A stretch of DNA of 64,000 nucleotides from Scilla litardierei (GCA_030789695.1 CM061141.1:325609938-325673937); one strand, 5' to 3'. Numbered from the stretch's first letter, positions 22,520 to 34,724 are shown. Notes: generated by a model from the sequence alone, not told the origin. Program-made: numbers and translations.

Positions 22520-22926
22520 AAGTTTGTTGAGTATTGCTTCCCCGGATTTAGTTTTGATGATGAACAAACATAAATATCGTGAACTAACTCTTTGTGAGCG
22601 TAGTTATGGAGATCGTCGCCAAAATTCTATGTACATCAAAAGCAACGTCTCAAGACTTCTCAAAGTGCGTGATCGTGTGCCTGAAACTTCGTTGAAGCTC
22701 TAGGAGCATTATTGAAGTCAAGAAGATTCGATTGAAGCTTTGAAGACGGTTCGTCAAGTTTTATTTATAGTCTTCTAGCTTCTTTTCGTAGAATGTTAAG
22801 CCTTGAGTAGGTCTTACATTATTCTCTTCACAACGCTCATATCTTAGAGCTAGGATTATCTTAGAAGCCCATAGAATCTTTCCCGAAGCTTCACGCTTCA
22901 TTTCGCGGCTTCTTGTGCATCTTAGT

Positions 22927-23460
22927 TGGTTCAAGAAGAAGAACCAACTGACTAGATGACAATCTAGTCGGTCAGTAATCCTTCTTGAACCGACTAGATC
23001 TCCTTGCTAAATTCAGCATCTTCACTGTTGACCAATTAGTCGGTCCAAGAAGGTTCACCGACCAACTAGTTGTCAAACTAGTCGGTTTGGAATCCTTCTT
23101 AGACCGACTAGTTAAGACTTCATTTTTCAGCCTGAGCTACTGTTTACAGTTAGTCGGTCCAAGAACATTCATCGACCGACTAGTTGTGAAACTAGTCGGT
23201 TGGAATTTGTTCTTAGACCGACTAGCTTTCTTTGAATTCAACCTATTCTATTTCAACTCTTAGTCGGTCAAAGAACACTCACCGACCGACTAGTTGTCAA
23301 ACTAGTCGGTTGGCAAGTCTTCTTAGACTGACTAGTTCTAACTCCTTGAATTCATCTTATTGGCTGTGAACTAGTTAGTCGGTCCAAGAAGAATAACCGA
23401 CCGACTAGTTGAGAAACTAATCGGTCAGTGATCCTTCTTAGACCGATTAGACTGCTTCAG
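22927..23460 (+). promoter_or_regulatory. Nested dyad array, TAGTCGGT/ACCGACTA, U3 of Sirevirus A 5' LTR
   Basis: Five units spaced roughly 100-120 bases apart. Each has an outer pair (such as TAGTCGGTCCAAGAAGG with CCTTCTTAGACCGACTA) enclosing an inner pair (CCGACTAGTT with AACTAGTCGG) with a 3-4 base loop. Unit sequences differ in the outer arms but remain mostly complementary. The array ends about 60 bases before the TATA box. Palindromic LTR motifs are known in maize Sireviruses with another sequence, so a regulatory role is plausible but unproven. Confidence 0.85.
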
Positions 23461-23519
23461 AAATAGATCCGTTGGAGCATTAAATGCACGAATTTTCCCT
23501 CTCTCTCTCCTCTCTATCC

Positions 23520-23527
23520 TATATATT
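23520..23527 (+). promoter_or_regulatory. TATA box of Sirevirus A 5' LTR
   Basis: TATATATT in a pyrimidine-rich context after the dyad array. The same box is present in the other three Sirevirus LTRs (33994-34000, 36401-36409 minus, 55983-55990 minus). Confidence 0.7.
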
Positions 23528-24249
23528 CTTGAGATGCTTCTTCATAGCATTCAAGGCTGCCATTATTGAGTTTTAGAGACCAAAGAGAGAGCATTTAATT
23601 CTCATTCCAAGCTCACTCATTTCTCACAAGAATCTCTCCCTCACTCTTATTCCTCAAGAGAGATTCTCATTGATTGTGAGCCACTCAAGCTAGGAGCTTG
23701 AATCCAAGTCTCCAACATCTCCCTAACCACCTATTGCTGATCATCTTGGTGGAGCTAGGGTTTGGTGACTTCTTCTTCCTCAAAATCATCCTTGCCCTAA
23801 AATCGTAAGTTTACTCAAGGCATAGGATTTTGTTGGTAAGTGTTTTTATATTTCATTTAATTTGATATTAAGTTTTTCTCTCGGTTGTGAGAGAAGTGTG
23901 TGGTCCCGGTTTGTGGTAGTCACATTTTCATTTGTGTATGATTTCATCTTGTAGAGGTTCTCTACAAGAATTTCATAGTGCAAATTTGAGTTAGAGGTTT
24001 CTAACTCAAGTAGCCGGAGGGGATCCGGGTGTTTGGGACGTAGGATCACCGGGAACAAGTCGGGGAGACTTGGGTGGATCCGAACCCGTTATATCGATTG
24101 TTTGCATTGTCTTTTATTGTTGTCAATATTTTCATTCCGCATTGTTGGTTGATGTTGCACGATAATTAGGAATAATTACTCTTGATTATTTTAAAGTACT
24201 ATTCACCCCCCTTCTAGTACTTGTGCAGTAGCTATCAGGGCATTACATT

Positions 24250-24266
24250 TGGTATATATCAAAGCC
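24250..24266 (+). other. Degenerate initiator-Met primer-binding site of Sirevirus A
   Basis: TGGTATATATCAAAGCC two bases after the LTR, against the intact TGGTATCAGAGC of Sirevirus B. An AT expansion and one substitution spoil the tRNA match; as the site is rebuilt at each cycle, the change arose after insertion. Confidence 0.8.
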
Positions 24267-24278
24267 AAATTCATAGCT

Positions 24279-26573
24279 ATGTCTACCAACGACAACAAGA
24301 ACATTCGTCCACCTTCAGACTATAGCACCTTCAGGAACCGTGAAGGAGCTTCTTCGGTGATGGAAGGACCCTCCTCAACTAGGCCTCCCTTCTTCAACGG
24401 TACCAATTATGGGTACTGGAAATGCCGGATGGAAACGTTCCTCTAGAGCACTTCACTATGGAGAGCCACGTTGACGAAGTATGTCGACCCCCCTGAACCA
24501 GAATTCACAAAGTGGACTACCGCGGAGGTCGCCGCGGAGGTAAACAATGTCAAGGCAATGAACGCCTTGTAATGTGTGTTGGAACCCGAAGACTTCAACA
24601 AGATATGCACATGTAAGAGTGCATATCAAATCTGGAATTCACTCCTCATCTTGCATGAAGGAACGAGTAGGGTAAGAGACTCCAAACTCATTGTTGTAAA
24701 TAAATATTACGAATTATTTCATATGCAACTGGGTGAGAAGATGAAGGAGTACTATGCTCGCTTCGTTGACATTACCAACGAGTTGGAGGCTCTTCGAAAG
24801 ACCTACACCCAAAAGAAGAAAGTCTCAAAGATAATTGATGGACTTCCTTCTTGTTGGAAAAAGCGTACCTTCGCCATCGAGGAAGGTAACAATATGAATA
24901 AATATACTATCGTTCAACTAATGGGTACCATGATGTCTTCTGAGGTACACAAGGACAGTAAAATAAAGATGCAAGACAAGATGAAGTCTTACTTGAAGTA
25001 AGACGAGCCAAAGAAAAAGGCGATAGCGTTCAAGGCCGCTCCATCTACATCTACCGATGATGAAGTATCGGAAGAAGAGTTGGACTTAGAATCCATTGCC
25101 CTCATGGCAAAGAAGTTCAACCGATTCTTCCGGAAAGGTAATTTCAAGAGCAAATCTAAATTTAGTTCTTCTAACGCCTCCGCTCCTTTGTGTTTTAAAT
25201 GCAACAAGCCAGGACACATGAAAGCGGATTGTCCTCAAAACAAACACAAGGAGAAGTGGAAGGCACCAAAGTTCGACAAGTCAAAGAAGTACAAGAAAGG
25301 GTACAAGAAAGGGCTTGTCGGCACATTCACCGACTCCGACGAGGACTCCTCAAATGGAGAGTCGGATGATGAACAAGTGGAGCAAGCACACATGTGCTTC
25401 ATGACTAGAGAGGAACATGATCAAGAATCCTCCTCCGATGAAAGCGCGGATGAAGGGGATGCGGTAACTATGGATGACCTTAGATTAGCTAACGAGCAAA
25501 TTTGGTCTAAGTATTCTAAACTAGTAAATAGATATACTAAGACTAAAGATGAGTTAACTAGCCTCCAAACCTCACCTAAGCCTATCGTCATCAACAACGA
25601 CACCGTTGTTGAAGACTTGAGAAATGAGATTGTAAATCTCAAATCTCAACTTGAGCATGTTCATATTGAGGAATCGGATGAACGCGAGATAGCGGATTTG
25701 ATTTCTCGAAACTCAACTTTGAGTATTGAGAATGAGAATTTCAAATCTCGTGTTTGTGTACTCACATCGCAAGTGTCCACATTAGATGCTTCTATGCATT
25801 CTCTCACTAAGAAGTATGAGTTCACATTAGGCCGAATTAATAAATTCAATAAAGGTAAGGACCATTTGGATAATATCCTAAATGACTTACTTCCGACCAA
25901 TCACCACATTGGCTTGGGGTATAAGATGGAAAATTCATCCAAATCATACACTACCTTTGTTAAGCCATCTTCCGAAGCCTGAACTAGTGGGAGTAAACAC
26001 TCCATTGGTAGTTCATCTACCAATGGTGCTTCCACTAGGTACACATCCCCATTTGGAAAGAAACCCACTTTGGGTGGACCTCCAAAGAAGGGTCATGCAT
26101 TTATGTACACCAATACCATGCCACGTAGGAACACACATCCTACTCCACCAGTTCACAATTATGATGATTTTTATGCTACACGTTCACGAGCACGTGCACA
26201 CCAAGTGAGACACACTCACGCACATGTTTCCCCACATGCATATGTTCATCCACATCACTATCATATGAATGATTACCATCTTGCATCATATCATATGTCG
26301 CCACCATCATTTCATTATGTGCCATATGCTTATCCACGACATGCATTTCCTAGGCCACCTCCCCATAGGTCACATGCATCACATAGAAATCAACAACGTA
26401 TGCATGCTCCCAATAGGAATAGGGCTCCCAAAATATTCACTATTTGGGGCCCGAAGAACACTAACTTGTATGAAAAACAAGCATACATGAATTCCTATTT
26501 TATGAATGTCGTGCATAATGATGATTATGTTGGGAAGTCTACGTCCAATTGGACTTGGCTTCCAAAGGTCTAA
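24279..26573 (+). pseudogene. Sirevirus Gag (copy A)
   Basis: One reading frame from ATG 24279 to TAA 26571-26573, broken by four nonsense codons (24444, 24570, 24999, 25980) and no frameshift. N-terminal capsid-like part with YGYWKCRMETFL; CCHC knuckle CFKCNKPGHMKADC near 25192-25233; acidic Ser/Asp/Glu-rich segment (25330-25470); heptad-like segment likely to form a coiled coil (25480-25870); then an unusual His/Tyr/Pro-rich tail (26130-26420). Long Gags with coiled-coil tails are typical of Sireviruses. Three of the four stops fit C-to-T (or paired CG-to-TA) changes compared with copy B. Confidence 0.9.
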
Positions 26574-27153
26574 TCTTTTAGGACCCAATGACCTTGGGTA
26601 CCATGGAATGATATTTCTTATCTTTAGGTACTCAAGAAAAAGAAAAGGAGCAACAAATCAAAATTTAGCTCCAAGAATAATCAGATACTCGATAGCGGGT
26701 GTTCAAAACACATGACGGGTGAAGCTCAATTGCTCTCCGGAGTGGTTGCCCATTGAAAATGGGAACCGATTAGTCTTTGGAGGCAACGAGAGCAGAACCA
26801 TCATTGGTGTTGGTAAAGTTGGTAATCCTTCTAAACCACCAATAAGTGATGTTTACCTTGTTAAAGGATTAAATCACAATCTTATTTCAATAAGCCAACT
26901 TTGTGACAAAGGTTACAAAGTTAGCTTTGCGAAAGGAATGTGTCATATTTTAAGAAAAGATAATAATGATTTGTTATTTTCTGGCACACGCCATAAGGAT
27001 ATATATATATCCTAGATATCCCCAAGTCACATGAACAATGTCTCATTGTCAACACAAGTGAACAACACTTATGGCATCGACGTTTTGGTCATGTGAACTT
27101 TGGAACACTTTTTAAGCTTTCCAAGTTAAATTCTATTAAAGGATTTCCTAAGC
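26574..27153 (+). pseudogene. Sirevirus protease and integrase zinc region (copy A)
   Basis: The active site ILDSGCSKHMTGEAQ is encoded at about 26685-26730. After a one-base gain near 26750 the next frame gives LVFGGNES, ISDVYLVKGLNHNLISISQL and stops at 27013-27015, where an extra AT in a run of ATs shifts the register. The integrase zinc region (HLWHRRFGHVNFG) can be read in 27066-27105 in another frame. Comparison with copy B shows each change directly. Confidence 0.85.
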
Positions 27154-28521
27154 TTGTCTTTCAAAAGAAAAGCTTTTGTGACTCGTGTCAACGAGGCAAG
27201 CTTTCCTAAATCGTCATTCAAACCTAAGAAAAGTATTTCATCTAAGAGGCCTCTAGAGCTTTTACATCTAGATCTTTTTGGGCTAACTAGAGTTGCTTCA
27301 TTAGGGAATGCTCGATATGGACTTGTCATCGTTGATGACTTTTCTAGATTTACTTGGGTATTTTCATTAAGTAATAAAAATGATGCTTTTGAAAACTTCA
27401 CAATATTTGTGAAGAAAGTACAAAATCTCATTGGAACCACCATTGTCATTATTCGTAGTGATCATGGAGGGGAATTTGAGAATGAGTCTTTCTCAAATTT
27501 TTGTGATGAAGTTGGTATTTCACACATCTTTTCTTTCCCTGATGCACCCCCTCAAAATGGTGTTGTTGAGAGAAAGAATAGGACGCTAGTGGAATGTGCT
27601 CGCACTATGCTTGATAATAGCCAACTTGGCTATCAATTTTGGGCGGAAGCGGTACATACCGCTTGCTATGTGTTTAATAGAATACTTTTGAGACCCGGCA
27701 CCAAACAAACTTGTTATGAATTGTTGTTTGGTAGATTGCCTCAAGTTAAACATTTTCGAGTTTTTGGCGCAAAATGCTTTATTAAAAACACGTATGGTAG
27801 CTTGGACAAATTTGATCCAAGATCCGATGAGGGGATATTTGTTGGATATTCCTCCCGTAGCAAAGCCTACCGGATATACAACAAAAGAACCTCAACGATC
27901 GAGGAATCTCTTCATGTTTCATTTAATGAAAATTTTGTCCCGTCGAGAATTACTAATGATGATGACTCCATGGATGTTTTATGTGATTCTATTGGTAATT
28001 CTAATTCTATTGATTCTAATGTTACTAACCCTACTGATGATACTTTTGAGAATGTTCCTAATGATCCGGGAATTCCCAAACGGCTTCATACAGTTCGTGA
28101 CCATCACCATGAGCAAGTTATTGGCAACATACTTGATAGTGTCAAGACGAGATCTCTAGTCAACTACTTCGCTCATTGTGCCTTTGCCTCCTCAATTGAG
28201 CCAAAGAATATTAACGAAGCGTGCGAAGATAGTGCTTGGATCTTAGCCATGGAGGAGGAACTCATTCAGTTTGAGAGGAATGAGGTTTTGGAGCTTGTTC
28301 CATTACCTTCGAAGAACCACACCGTTATAGGAACGAAGTGGATTTTCAAGAACAAGACCGACGAGAACCAAATCGTCGTCCAGAACAAAGCTCGGTTAGT
28401 AGCTCAAGGCTACCGGCAAGAGGAAGGTATAGACTTCGAAGAATCCTATGCTCCGGTAGCTAGATTAGAATCTATTAGGTTATTGTTATCTTTTGCATGC
28501 CATAAAGATTTTAAACTCTTT
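27154..28521 (+). pseudogene. Sirevirus integrase core and reverse transcriptase N-terminus (copy A)
   Basis: The first codons are out of register until about 27207 (one extra T compared with copy B). Then follow the catalytic region ([28 protein letters not shown]), the C-terminal region ([30 protein letters not shown]) and the reverse transcriptase start ([37 protein letters not shown]). It stops at TAA 28522-28524, where copy B has CAA. Confidence 0.9.
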
Positions 28522-28524
28522 TAA

Positions 28525-29793
28525 ATGGATGTATAAAGTGCGTTTTTAAACGGAGATGTTGTTGAGGAAGTTTATGTTTCTCAACCTCTGGGTTTTATAA
28601 ATGAAAAATTTCCAAATCACGTTTTCAAACTTAAGAAAGCACTTTATGGTTTGAGACAAGCTCCTCGAGCTTGGTATGACCGCCTAAAGAACTTTCTTTT
28701 GGATTTGGGTTTTAAAATGGGTGAAGTTGATTCTACATTATTTGTTAAGTATTCGAATCATGATATTATTTTAGTTCAAATTTATGTTGATGATATCATT
28801 TTTGGTGCTACTAACTTCACTATTTGCAAAGAGTTTTCTAATGTCATGAAGGACCAATTTGAGATGAGCCACATGGGTGAGCTCAAATATTTCTTAGGTC
28901 TCCAAATTCGCCAAATGAACGATGCAATCTTCATCCACCAAACCAAGTACACGGTGGAGTTGCTAAAGCGATTTGGAATAGAGAATGCTTCTGGCAAGAT
29001 GACTCCAATGAGCACTACTACACATCTGGATAAAGATGCGGGCGGCAAAGATGTAGACATTCGTCTATATCGAGGTATGATAGGTAGTTTATTATATATT
29101 ACTGCCAGTCGGCCCGATATTATGTTTGCTGTATATGTATGTGCTCGTTATCAATCTCAACCTAAGGAATCTCACTTGATAGCGGTAAAACGTATTTTCC
29201 GTTATTTAAGTTACACCCTCGACTACGGATTATATTATCCAAAGTCTAGCACATATGAGTTAATCTCATATAGTGACACAGATTATGCTGGATGCAAATC
29301 CGACAGGAAAAGTACTAGTGGCACTTACCATTTTATAGGAAATTCTCTTGTCTCTTGGTTTTCCAAGAAGCAGAATTCCGTATCACTTTCAACCACCGAG
29401 GCGGAATATATTGCCGCCGGTGCTGCGTGTGCTCAGGTTTTTTGGATGAGACACACTCTTAAAGACTTTGGTATAAACTGTGATACTTGCCCTATCATGG
29501 TGGACAACCAAAGTGCAATATGTCTCTCTAATAATCCGGTACACCATTCCCGTTCTAAACACATAGATGTCCGTCACCATTTCCTAGATTATCATGTTGC
29601 TAAAAAGGACATCATTTTAGTGTACATTGAAACCCAGAAGCAAATTGCCGATATTTTCATGAAACCACTCAAGGAAGACTCCTTTGTGCGGTTACGTCGA
29701 GAATTGGGGATTATGGGTGAATCCGAGATATATGATTCATATTTTTCAATAATCTTGCATGATAATAATTTTCTTTATATATGCTCATGCTAG
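28525..29793 (+). pseudogene. Sirevirus reverse transcriptase and RNase H (copy A)
   Basis: Same frame as the preceding segment, with a further TAA near 28534-28536, then open from about 28537. [11 protein letters not shown] at about 28783 is the polymerase catalytic motif. RNase H motifs are [38 protein letters not shown] and KQIADIFMKPL. The usual stop after GESEI (about 29729) is lost here (TAT where copy B has TAG), so the frame runs 21 codons longer. Beyond the two upstream stops the domain looks complete. Confidence 0.9.
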
Positions 29794-29979
29794 ATGTGTT
29801 GGGATTTTTGGATTTATGGTTGGATTTTCGGAATTTATACTAGAATTGTTCATGAACGTCGTATTTATATTTTTCGATGTTTTATGGGGTAGAATAATGA
29901 TGTGTGAGAGTATTTCGATGTATCGTCCAAGTGCTCTTAGGAGAGAAATCAAAATTTCTGATTTTCAAACTTTTGGACT

Positions 29980-30172
29980 CTTTTAGTCGGTCCCAGTTCA
30001 GTCATCGACCGACTAGATTCAGTTCTAGTCGGTCAGTGAATGAACTTAGACCGACTAGATCTTGCCCTATTTTTGACTTTGGCTGCTGTTTGCACTTAGT
30101 CGGTCCAAGCACATTGGCCGACCGACTAGATTGCATTCTAGTCGGTTAGCACTTGTACTTAGACCGACTAAA
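29980..30172 (+). promoter_or_regulatory. Internal dyad array of Sirevirus A upstream of the extra ORF
   Basis: Two nested inverted-repeat units of the same TAGTCGGT/ACCGACTA type as the LTR array, with different outer arms (AGTTCA with TGAACT; AAGCACA with TGTACTT). They lie between pol and the extra ORF, about 40 bases before a TATA-like CTTATACC (30212-30219) and a pyrimidine-rich run (30265-30310). This suggests an internal promoter for the extra ORF. Confidence 0.75.
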
Positions 30173-30509
30173 TGCGTCAGGGGCAGCTATGTCTTTTGGC
30201 ATTCCGATCGACTTATACCCTCTCAACACCGATTAGTTTTCTTTCTAATCAGTGCGAAAACTCTCCTCAGCCCTAAAACCCCTCGTCTCCTCTCCTCCCT
30301 CCACATTGCGCCGCCACTTCCGGCCTCCGTCCGCTGTCGCAGATCTCTCATCTACCTCCAGTCAACCTATGGTATCACTTTCTCTCAGCTTTTAGGGTTA
30401 GATTTCAGTTCATTTCGTTGATTTCCGTCGCTTTAGGGTTTGTATTAGGGTTTCTTCGTTCGATTTTATGTCGATCTCGTGCGTTGGTTTGTGTTGTCTC
30501 GTCTCGATC

Positions 30510-32085
30510 ATGGCGAAGACACGTCTCCTTATCCGTCCATCTAGTCCGTCTCCCATGACCGTTGAGTCTCCTCCTACGGACCCCCTCAACCCAAACGTCG
30601 AGCTAAAACCACTCCCTCCTCTTCCTCACCTCCCCTCAAGAAGAAGAGGACTTCCAAGCCCAAACCCCCATCTCAACCTCATCCCAAGCCCCGAACCAAG
30701 ACCAAAGAGAAAATCTTGACTCCAGGCCCCTTCCGTGCTCCCTCTCCTCCCGATGACTCTGACGAAGAGTATATTCCTGAGTCTGAGCCTACCGCTAGGG
30801 CTTCTACTCCTCCTCCTCGATCTAGCTCTCGTCCGTCTAAGGGGAAGGCTCCCATGCCTTTGGGTGGTGTCGATATTTCGTTATGTCACGATGACCCTAT
30901 GTGTCTCGCGGCATACAATCGTATCGAGCACTGTCCATTGATATTAGAGCACTTCATTCAGTTCTCCGATTTTCGACAACTCGCCGATCTTCTTTCCTAT
31001 AGCGGCCTCTTAGACTATCTTCGCCATGACCCCAAGGCGAACCCTCACCCGTATCCCCGACTCGTCAAATTATTCTATGCAAATTGAGTACGGGGTGAGT
31101 ATGACGACACCCACTCCATTGAGACCACTGTCTTGGGGACACCTATTGTCCTCACGACAGAGATTTAGGGGAGTTGATTGGTGTCTCATCCTCTGGCCTG
31201 CTTCCTTCTGATATCTCTGTGGATGATATCCATGATCTTGACCAGACCATGCTTGTCGAGATGTTCCATGTCATCCCTCCCGCCATGATTGGCGTCCCCT
31301 CGAAATCATTTAAGCCTAACGCTTGGGTCCTCAATCTTATCTTGAAGTCGTGCCTCCTACCGAAGTACGGCTCGTCTAGCTTACCCTCCCATCTGTTCCT
31401 CAAGCTGATCTACGCTCTTTTCATGGGGAGCGAGATCAATTGGGCTCGTATTAACTTAGATAAGATGTACTCCTTTGAATGCATCCAAAAGTCCACCAAA
31501 TCTGCTCACATCCCATATCCTTGTCTGTTGACCCTTGTATTTCGTCACTTCGATGTCCCTCTCCCTCCTGATGATCAATGTCCATTGGGTCCTTCCCTAA
31601 ATGCGACAGCCGTCAAGAAGTCTCTTGCAGCATTACGTCACGTTCAGAGGACTACCCCTTCTGCCACCGAGGGTGCCTCTTCAGCTGCTCCACCTCCTCC
31701 GTCACTCGCTGAGTTTGCAGTTTCTCTGCGACGTGTGGAGTCTCGTGTTTCTCGTTCTGAGGTGATGCTAGCTCGCATCTGTTCTCACTTAGGCATTGAG
31801 GTTCCTCCTTCAGTTTCTGACGAGGAGGAAATGGATGAGGCTGATCTCCAGGATCTTGTTGGATCTACTCCTCGTGCCCCAGAGGGTACGTCTGCTGCTG
31901 CTACTTCTGCTGGTGCTCCTGAGAGCACACCTGCTGCCCCCATTCCTTCGGTGGATACTTCTGCTGGTGCTCTCGAGACCACTCCTATTGCGACTCTCCC
32001 GTCTGTGGACACTCCAGTCGACCCAGTGACCACCACCCCTTCTGCAGAGCCTGCTGCTGCTGCTGATCCTCCCTCCGCCTCCTGA
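30510..32085 (+). pseudogene. Extra 3' ORF (env-like position) of Sirevirus A
   Basis: Likely start ATG 30510 (MAKTRLLIRPSSPSP). A Pro/Ser/Lys-rich N-terminus shifts frame near 30715 into PPDDSDEEYIPESEP, then a globular part (FRQLADLLSYSGLLDYL, PRLVKLFYAN), a TGA at 31085-31087, TVLGTPIVLTTEI, a further shift near 31163, and a long open part to 32085 (303 codons) with LPSHLFLKLIYALFMG and a final Ala/Thr/Ser/Pro-rich tail. The globular part resembles plant-transposon proteins of the Athila ORF type and may be related to 47814-48785. I see no signal peptide or clear membrane segment, so 'envelope' is a positional label only. Confidence 0.7.
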
Positions 32086-32702
32086 GCTTGCGTTGGAGGA
32101 CTCTCCCATGTGCATCTGGATGATATATTTTGTAGTGAGAGAGTGGGGTAGGATAGTTGGTGGTTATGGATTTTTGATATTTTTGGATGTTTTGATGATA
32201 CACTTTTTGTTGTATGTTCCTTTTTGATGTCTGTTGAGACATATGTTGTTTGATGTGCTCCGATCTGAGGATCGTTTATATGTGTGTTGGCGGATGTATA
32301 CTTTTGATGTACCTAGTTAGATATATATATATACATCATGTTGACGTTTACTTCATTGTGCGTATTATATTATTTTTGTCTCTGATGTTGATTTCGTCGC
32401 TCGAGGATTATATTGATTAAATAGAAATTCTTTCTATGAAAACATAGAATTGTTTTTCATGCACTAAATTCATCAAGAATGTTGATATTGGAGAGTATGT
32501 TCCATAACTCAATACGTGAAATTGATTTGAGTTTTGATGATTTTATTTTTCGATTATCGACTATGGTCTCGTTGGCACGTTTGGATTTACTTCATATTTT
32601 ACTTTGGTGTCATTTGGACCGTGGTCGTATTCTACGACTCCCGTGCTTTTATTTGTAGCCATTGTTGTTGTCGTTAATCTCCTCCCACTCTTTTTGCTAA
32701 TG
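32086..32702 (+). other. 3' untranslated region of Sirevirus A
   Basis: No gene. It contains a short (AT)n at about 32321-32333, the position at which copy B carries a long (TG)n. Confidence 0.7.
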
Positions 32703-32999
32703 CCAAAGGGGGAGAGAATTAATAATGACGATGTGCTAAATGATAATTTAAAGCAATTTACCATGAATCTAATTTGATATGTTATATTCAAGGGGAGTTA
32801 AGATATAAAAATGGATTTAGATCCTAAATTTCAATAATTGGATTCACTTTTTATACTTTCATCGTCTGCTTGATGCTTATGATTATTATTTTGTATGGAA
32901 TTAACGTGTCATCAATGCAGGGGGAGTAAGTAAATTTCATTTGAATCATTATTATTGATTATTATTTTTGTTGGTTTGTCATCACCAAAAGGGGGAGAA
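32703..32999 (+). other. Multiplied polypurine tracts of Sirevirus A
   Basis: Four purine tracts in about 300 bases: CCAAAGGGGGAGAG (32704), AAGGGGAGTTAAG (32790), GCAGGGGGAGTAAG (32917) and CAAAAGGGGGAGAA (32986-32999); the last abuts the 3' LTR. Repeated tracts of this kind are a known Sirevirus trait. Confidence 0.9.
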
Positions 33000-34719
33000 T
33001 GTTAAGTATTGATTCCTCGGATTTAGTTTTGATGATGAACCAACATAAATATCGTGAACTAACTCTTTGTGAGCGTAGTTATGGAGACCGTCGCCAAAAT
33101 TCTATGTACATCAAAAGCGACGTCTCAAGACTTCTAAAAGCGCGTGATCGTGTGCCTGAAGCTTTGTTGAAGCTCTAGAAGCATTATTGAAGTCAAGAAG
33201 ATTCGATTGAAGCTTTGAAGACGGTTCGTCAAGTTTTATTTATAGTCTTCTAGCTTCTTTTCGTAGAATGTTAAGCCTTGAATAGATCTTACATTATTAT
33301 CTTCACAACGCTCATATCTTAGAGCTAGGATTATCTTATAAGATCATAGAATCTTTTTCGAAGCTTCACGCTTCATTTCGCGGCTTCTTGTGCATCTTAG
33401 TTGGTTCAAGAAGAAGAACCAACCGACTAGATGACAATCTAGTCGGTCGGTAATCCTTCTTGAACCGACTAGATCTCCTTGCTAAATTCAACATCTTCAC
33501 TGTTGACCAATTAGTCGGTCCAAGAAGGTTCACCGATCGACTAGTTGTCAAACTAGTCGGTTTGGAATCATTCTTAGACCGACTAGTTAAGACTTCATTT
33601 TTCAGCCCGAGCTAATGTGTACAGTTAGTCGGTCCAAGAACATTCATCGATCGACTAGTTGTGAAACTAGTCAGTTGGAATTTGTTCTTAGACCGACTAG
33701 CTCTCTTTGAATTCAACCTATTCTATTTCAACTCTTAGTCGGTCAAAGAACACTCCCCGACCGACTAGTTGTCAAACTAGTCGGTTGGCAAGTCTTCTTA
33801 GACCGACTAGTTCTAACTCCTTGAATTCACCTTATTGGCTGTGAACTAATTAGTCGATCCAAGAAGAACCACCGACCGACTAGTTAAGAAACTAATCGGT
33901 CAGTGATCCTTCTTAAACCAATGAGACTGCTTCAGAAATAGATCCGTTGGAGCATTAAATGCACGAATTTTCCCTCTCTCTCCTCTCTATCCTATATATT
34001 CTTGAGATGCTTCTTCGTAGCATTCAAGGCTGTCATTATTGAGTTTTAAAGATTAAAGAGAGAGCATTTAATTCTCATTCCAAGCTCACTCATTTCTCAC
34101 AAGAATCTCTCACTCACTCTTATTCCTCAAGAGAGATTCTCATTGATTGTGAGCCACTCAAGCTAGGAGCTTGAATCGAAGTCTCCAACATCTCCCTAGC
34201 CACATATTGCTGATCATCTTGGTGGAGCTAGGGTTTGGTGACTTCTTCTTCCTCAAAATCCTCCTTGCCCTAAAATCGTAAGTTTACTCAAGGCATAGGA
34301 TTTTGTTGGTAAGTGTTTTTATATTTCATTTAATTTGATATTAAGTTTTTCTCTCTGTTGTGAAAGAAGTGTGTGATCCCGGTTTGTGGGAGTCACATTT
34401 TCATTTGTGTATGATTTGATCTTGTAGAGGTTTTCTACAAGAATTTCATAGTGCAAATTTGAGTTAGAGGTTTCTAACTCAAGTAGCCGGAGGGGATCCG
34501 GGTGTTTGGGACGTAGGATCACCGGGAACAAGTCGGGGAGACTTGAGTGGATCTGAACCCGTTATATCGATTGTTTGCATTGCCTTTTATTGTTGTCAAT
34601 ATTTTCTTTCCGCATTGTTGGTTGAGGTTGCACGATAATTAGGAATAATTACTCTTGATTATTTTAAAGTACTATTCACCCCCCTCTAGTACTTGTGCAG
34701 TAGCTATTAGGGCATTACA
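33000..34719 (+). repeat. 3' LTR of Sirevirus A
   Basis: 1720 bases, partner of 22525-24247, with the same dyad array (33398-33930) and TATA box. It is followed by AAGTT (34720-34724). Confidence 0.95.
33398..33930 (+). promoter_or_regulatory. Nested dyad array, U3 of Sirevirus A 3' LTR
   Basis: Five units corresponding one to one to 22927-23460, with scattered point changes. Being in the 3' LTR, this copy would be transcribed as the end of the genomic RNA and could fold there. Confidence 0.85.
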
Positions 34720-34724
34720 AAGTT

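Larger units (their letters stand above)
22525..24247 (+). repeat. 5' LTR of Sirevirus A
   Basis: 1723 bases, TGTTGAGTATTG...GGGCATTACA. Order: U3 with dyad array, TATATATT at 23520-23527, transcribed part, then the TAGTACTTGTGCAGTAGC end. The open frame on its minus strand (23846-24058) recurs in all four Sirevirus LTRs and is not a gene. Confidence 0.95.
22525..34719 (+). mobile_element. Sirevirus A (Ty1/copia, Sirevirus/Maximus type, with extra 3' ORF)
   Basis: LTRs 22525-24247 and 33000-34719, target-site duplication AAGTT (22520-22524 and 34720-34724). Order: LTR, primer site, Gag, protease, integrase, reverse transcriptase, RNase H, dyad array, extra ORF, a series of four polypurine tracts, LTR. 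The long Gag, the extra ORF, the repeated purine tracts and the palindrome-rich LTRs are marks of Sireviruses. All coding regions carry stops or frameshifts. Confidence 0.95.

Noticed and set aside
22927..23460. Direct and inverted repeats with spacers that look like a CRISPR array
   Set aside because: The setting is a plant LTR, the same units recur in four LTRs with the same spacers, and the units are inverted repeats, not identical direct repeats with unique spacers.
23846..24058. Frame starting MFPVILRPKHPDP, found four times in the window
   Set aside because: It belongs to the Sirevirus LTR (after the TATA box, antisense) and repeats only because the LTR does.
30510..32085. Calling the extra ORF a retroviral-type envelope gene
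   Set aside because: No signal peptide, fusion peptide, cleavage site or clear transmembrane helix is visible; only its position is env-like.
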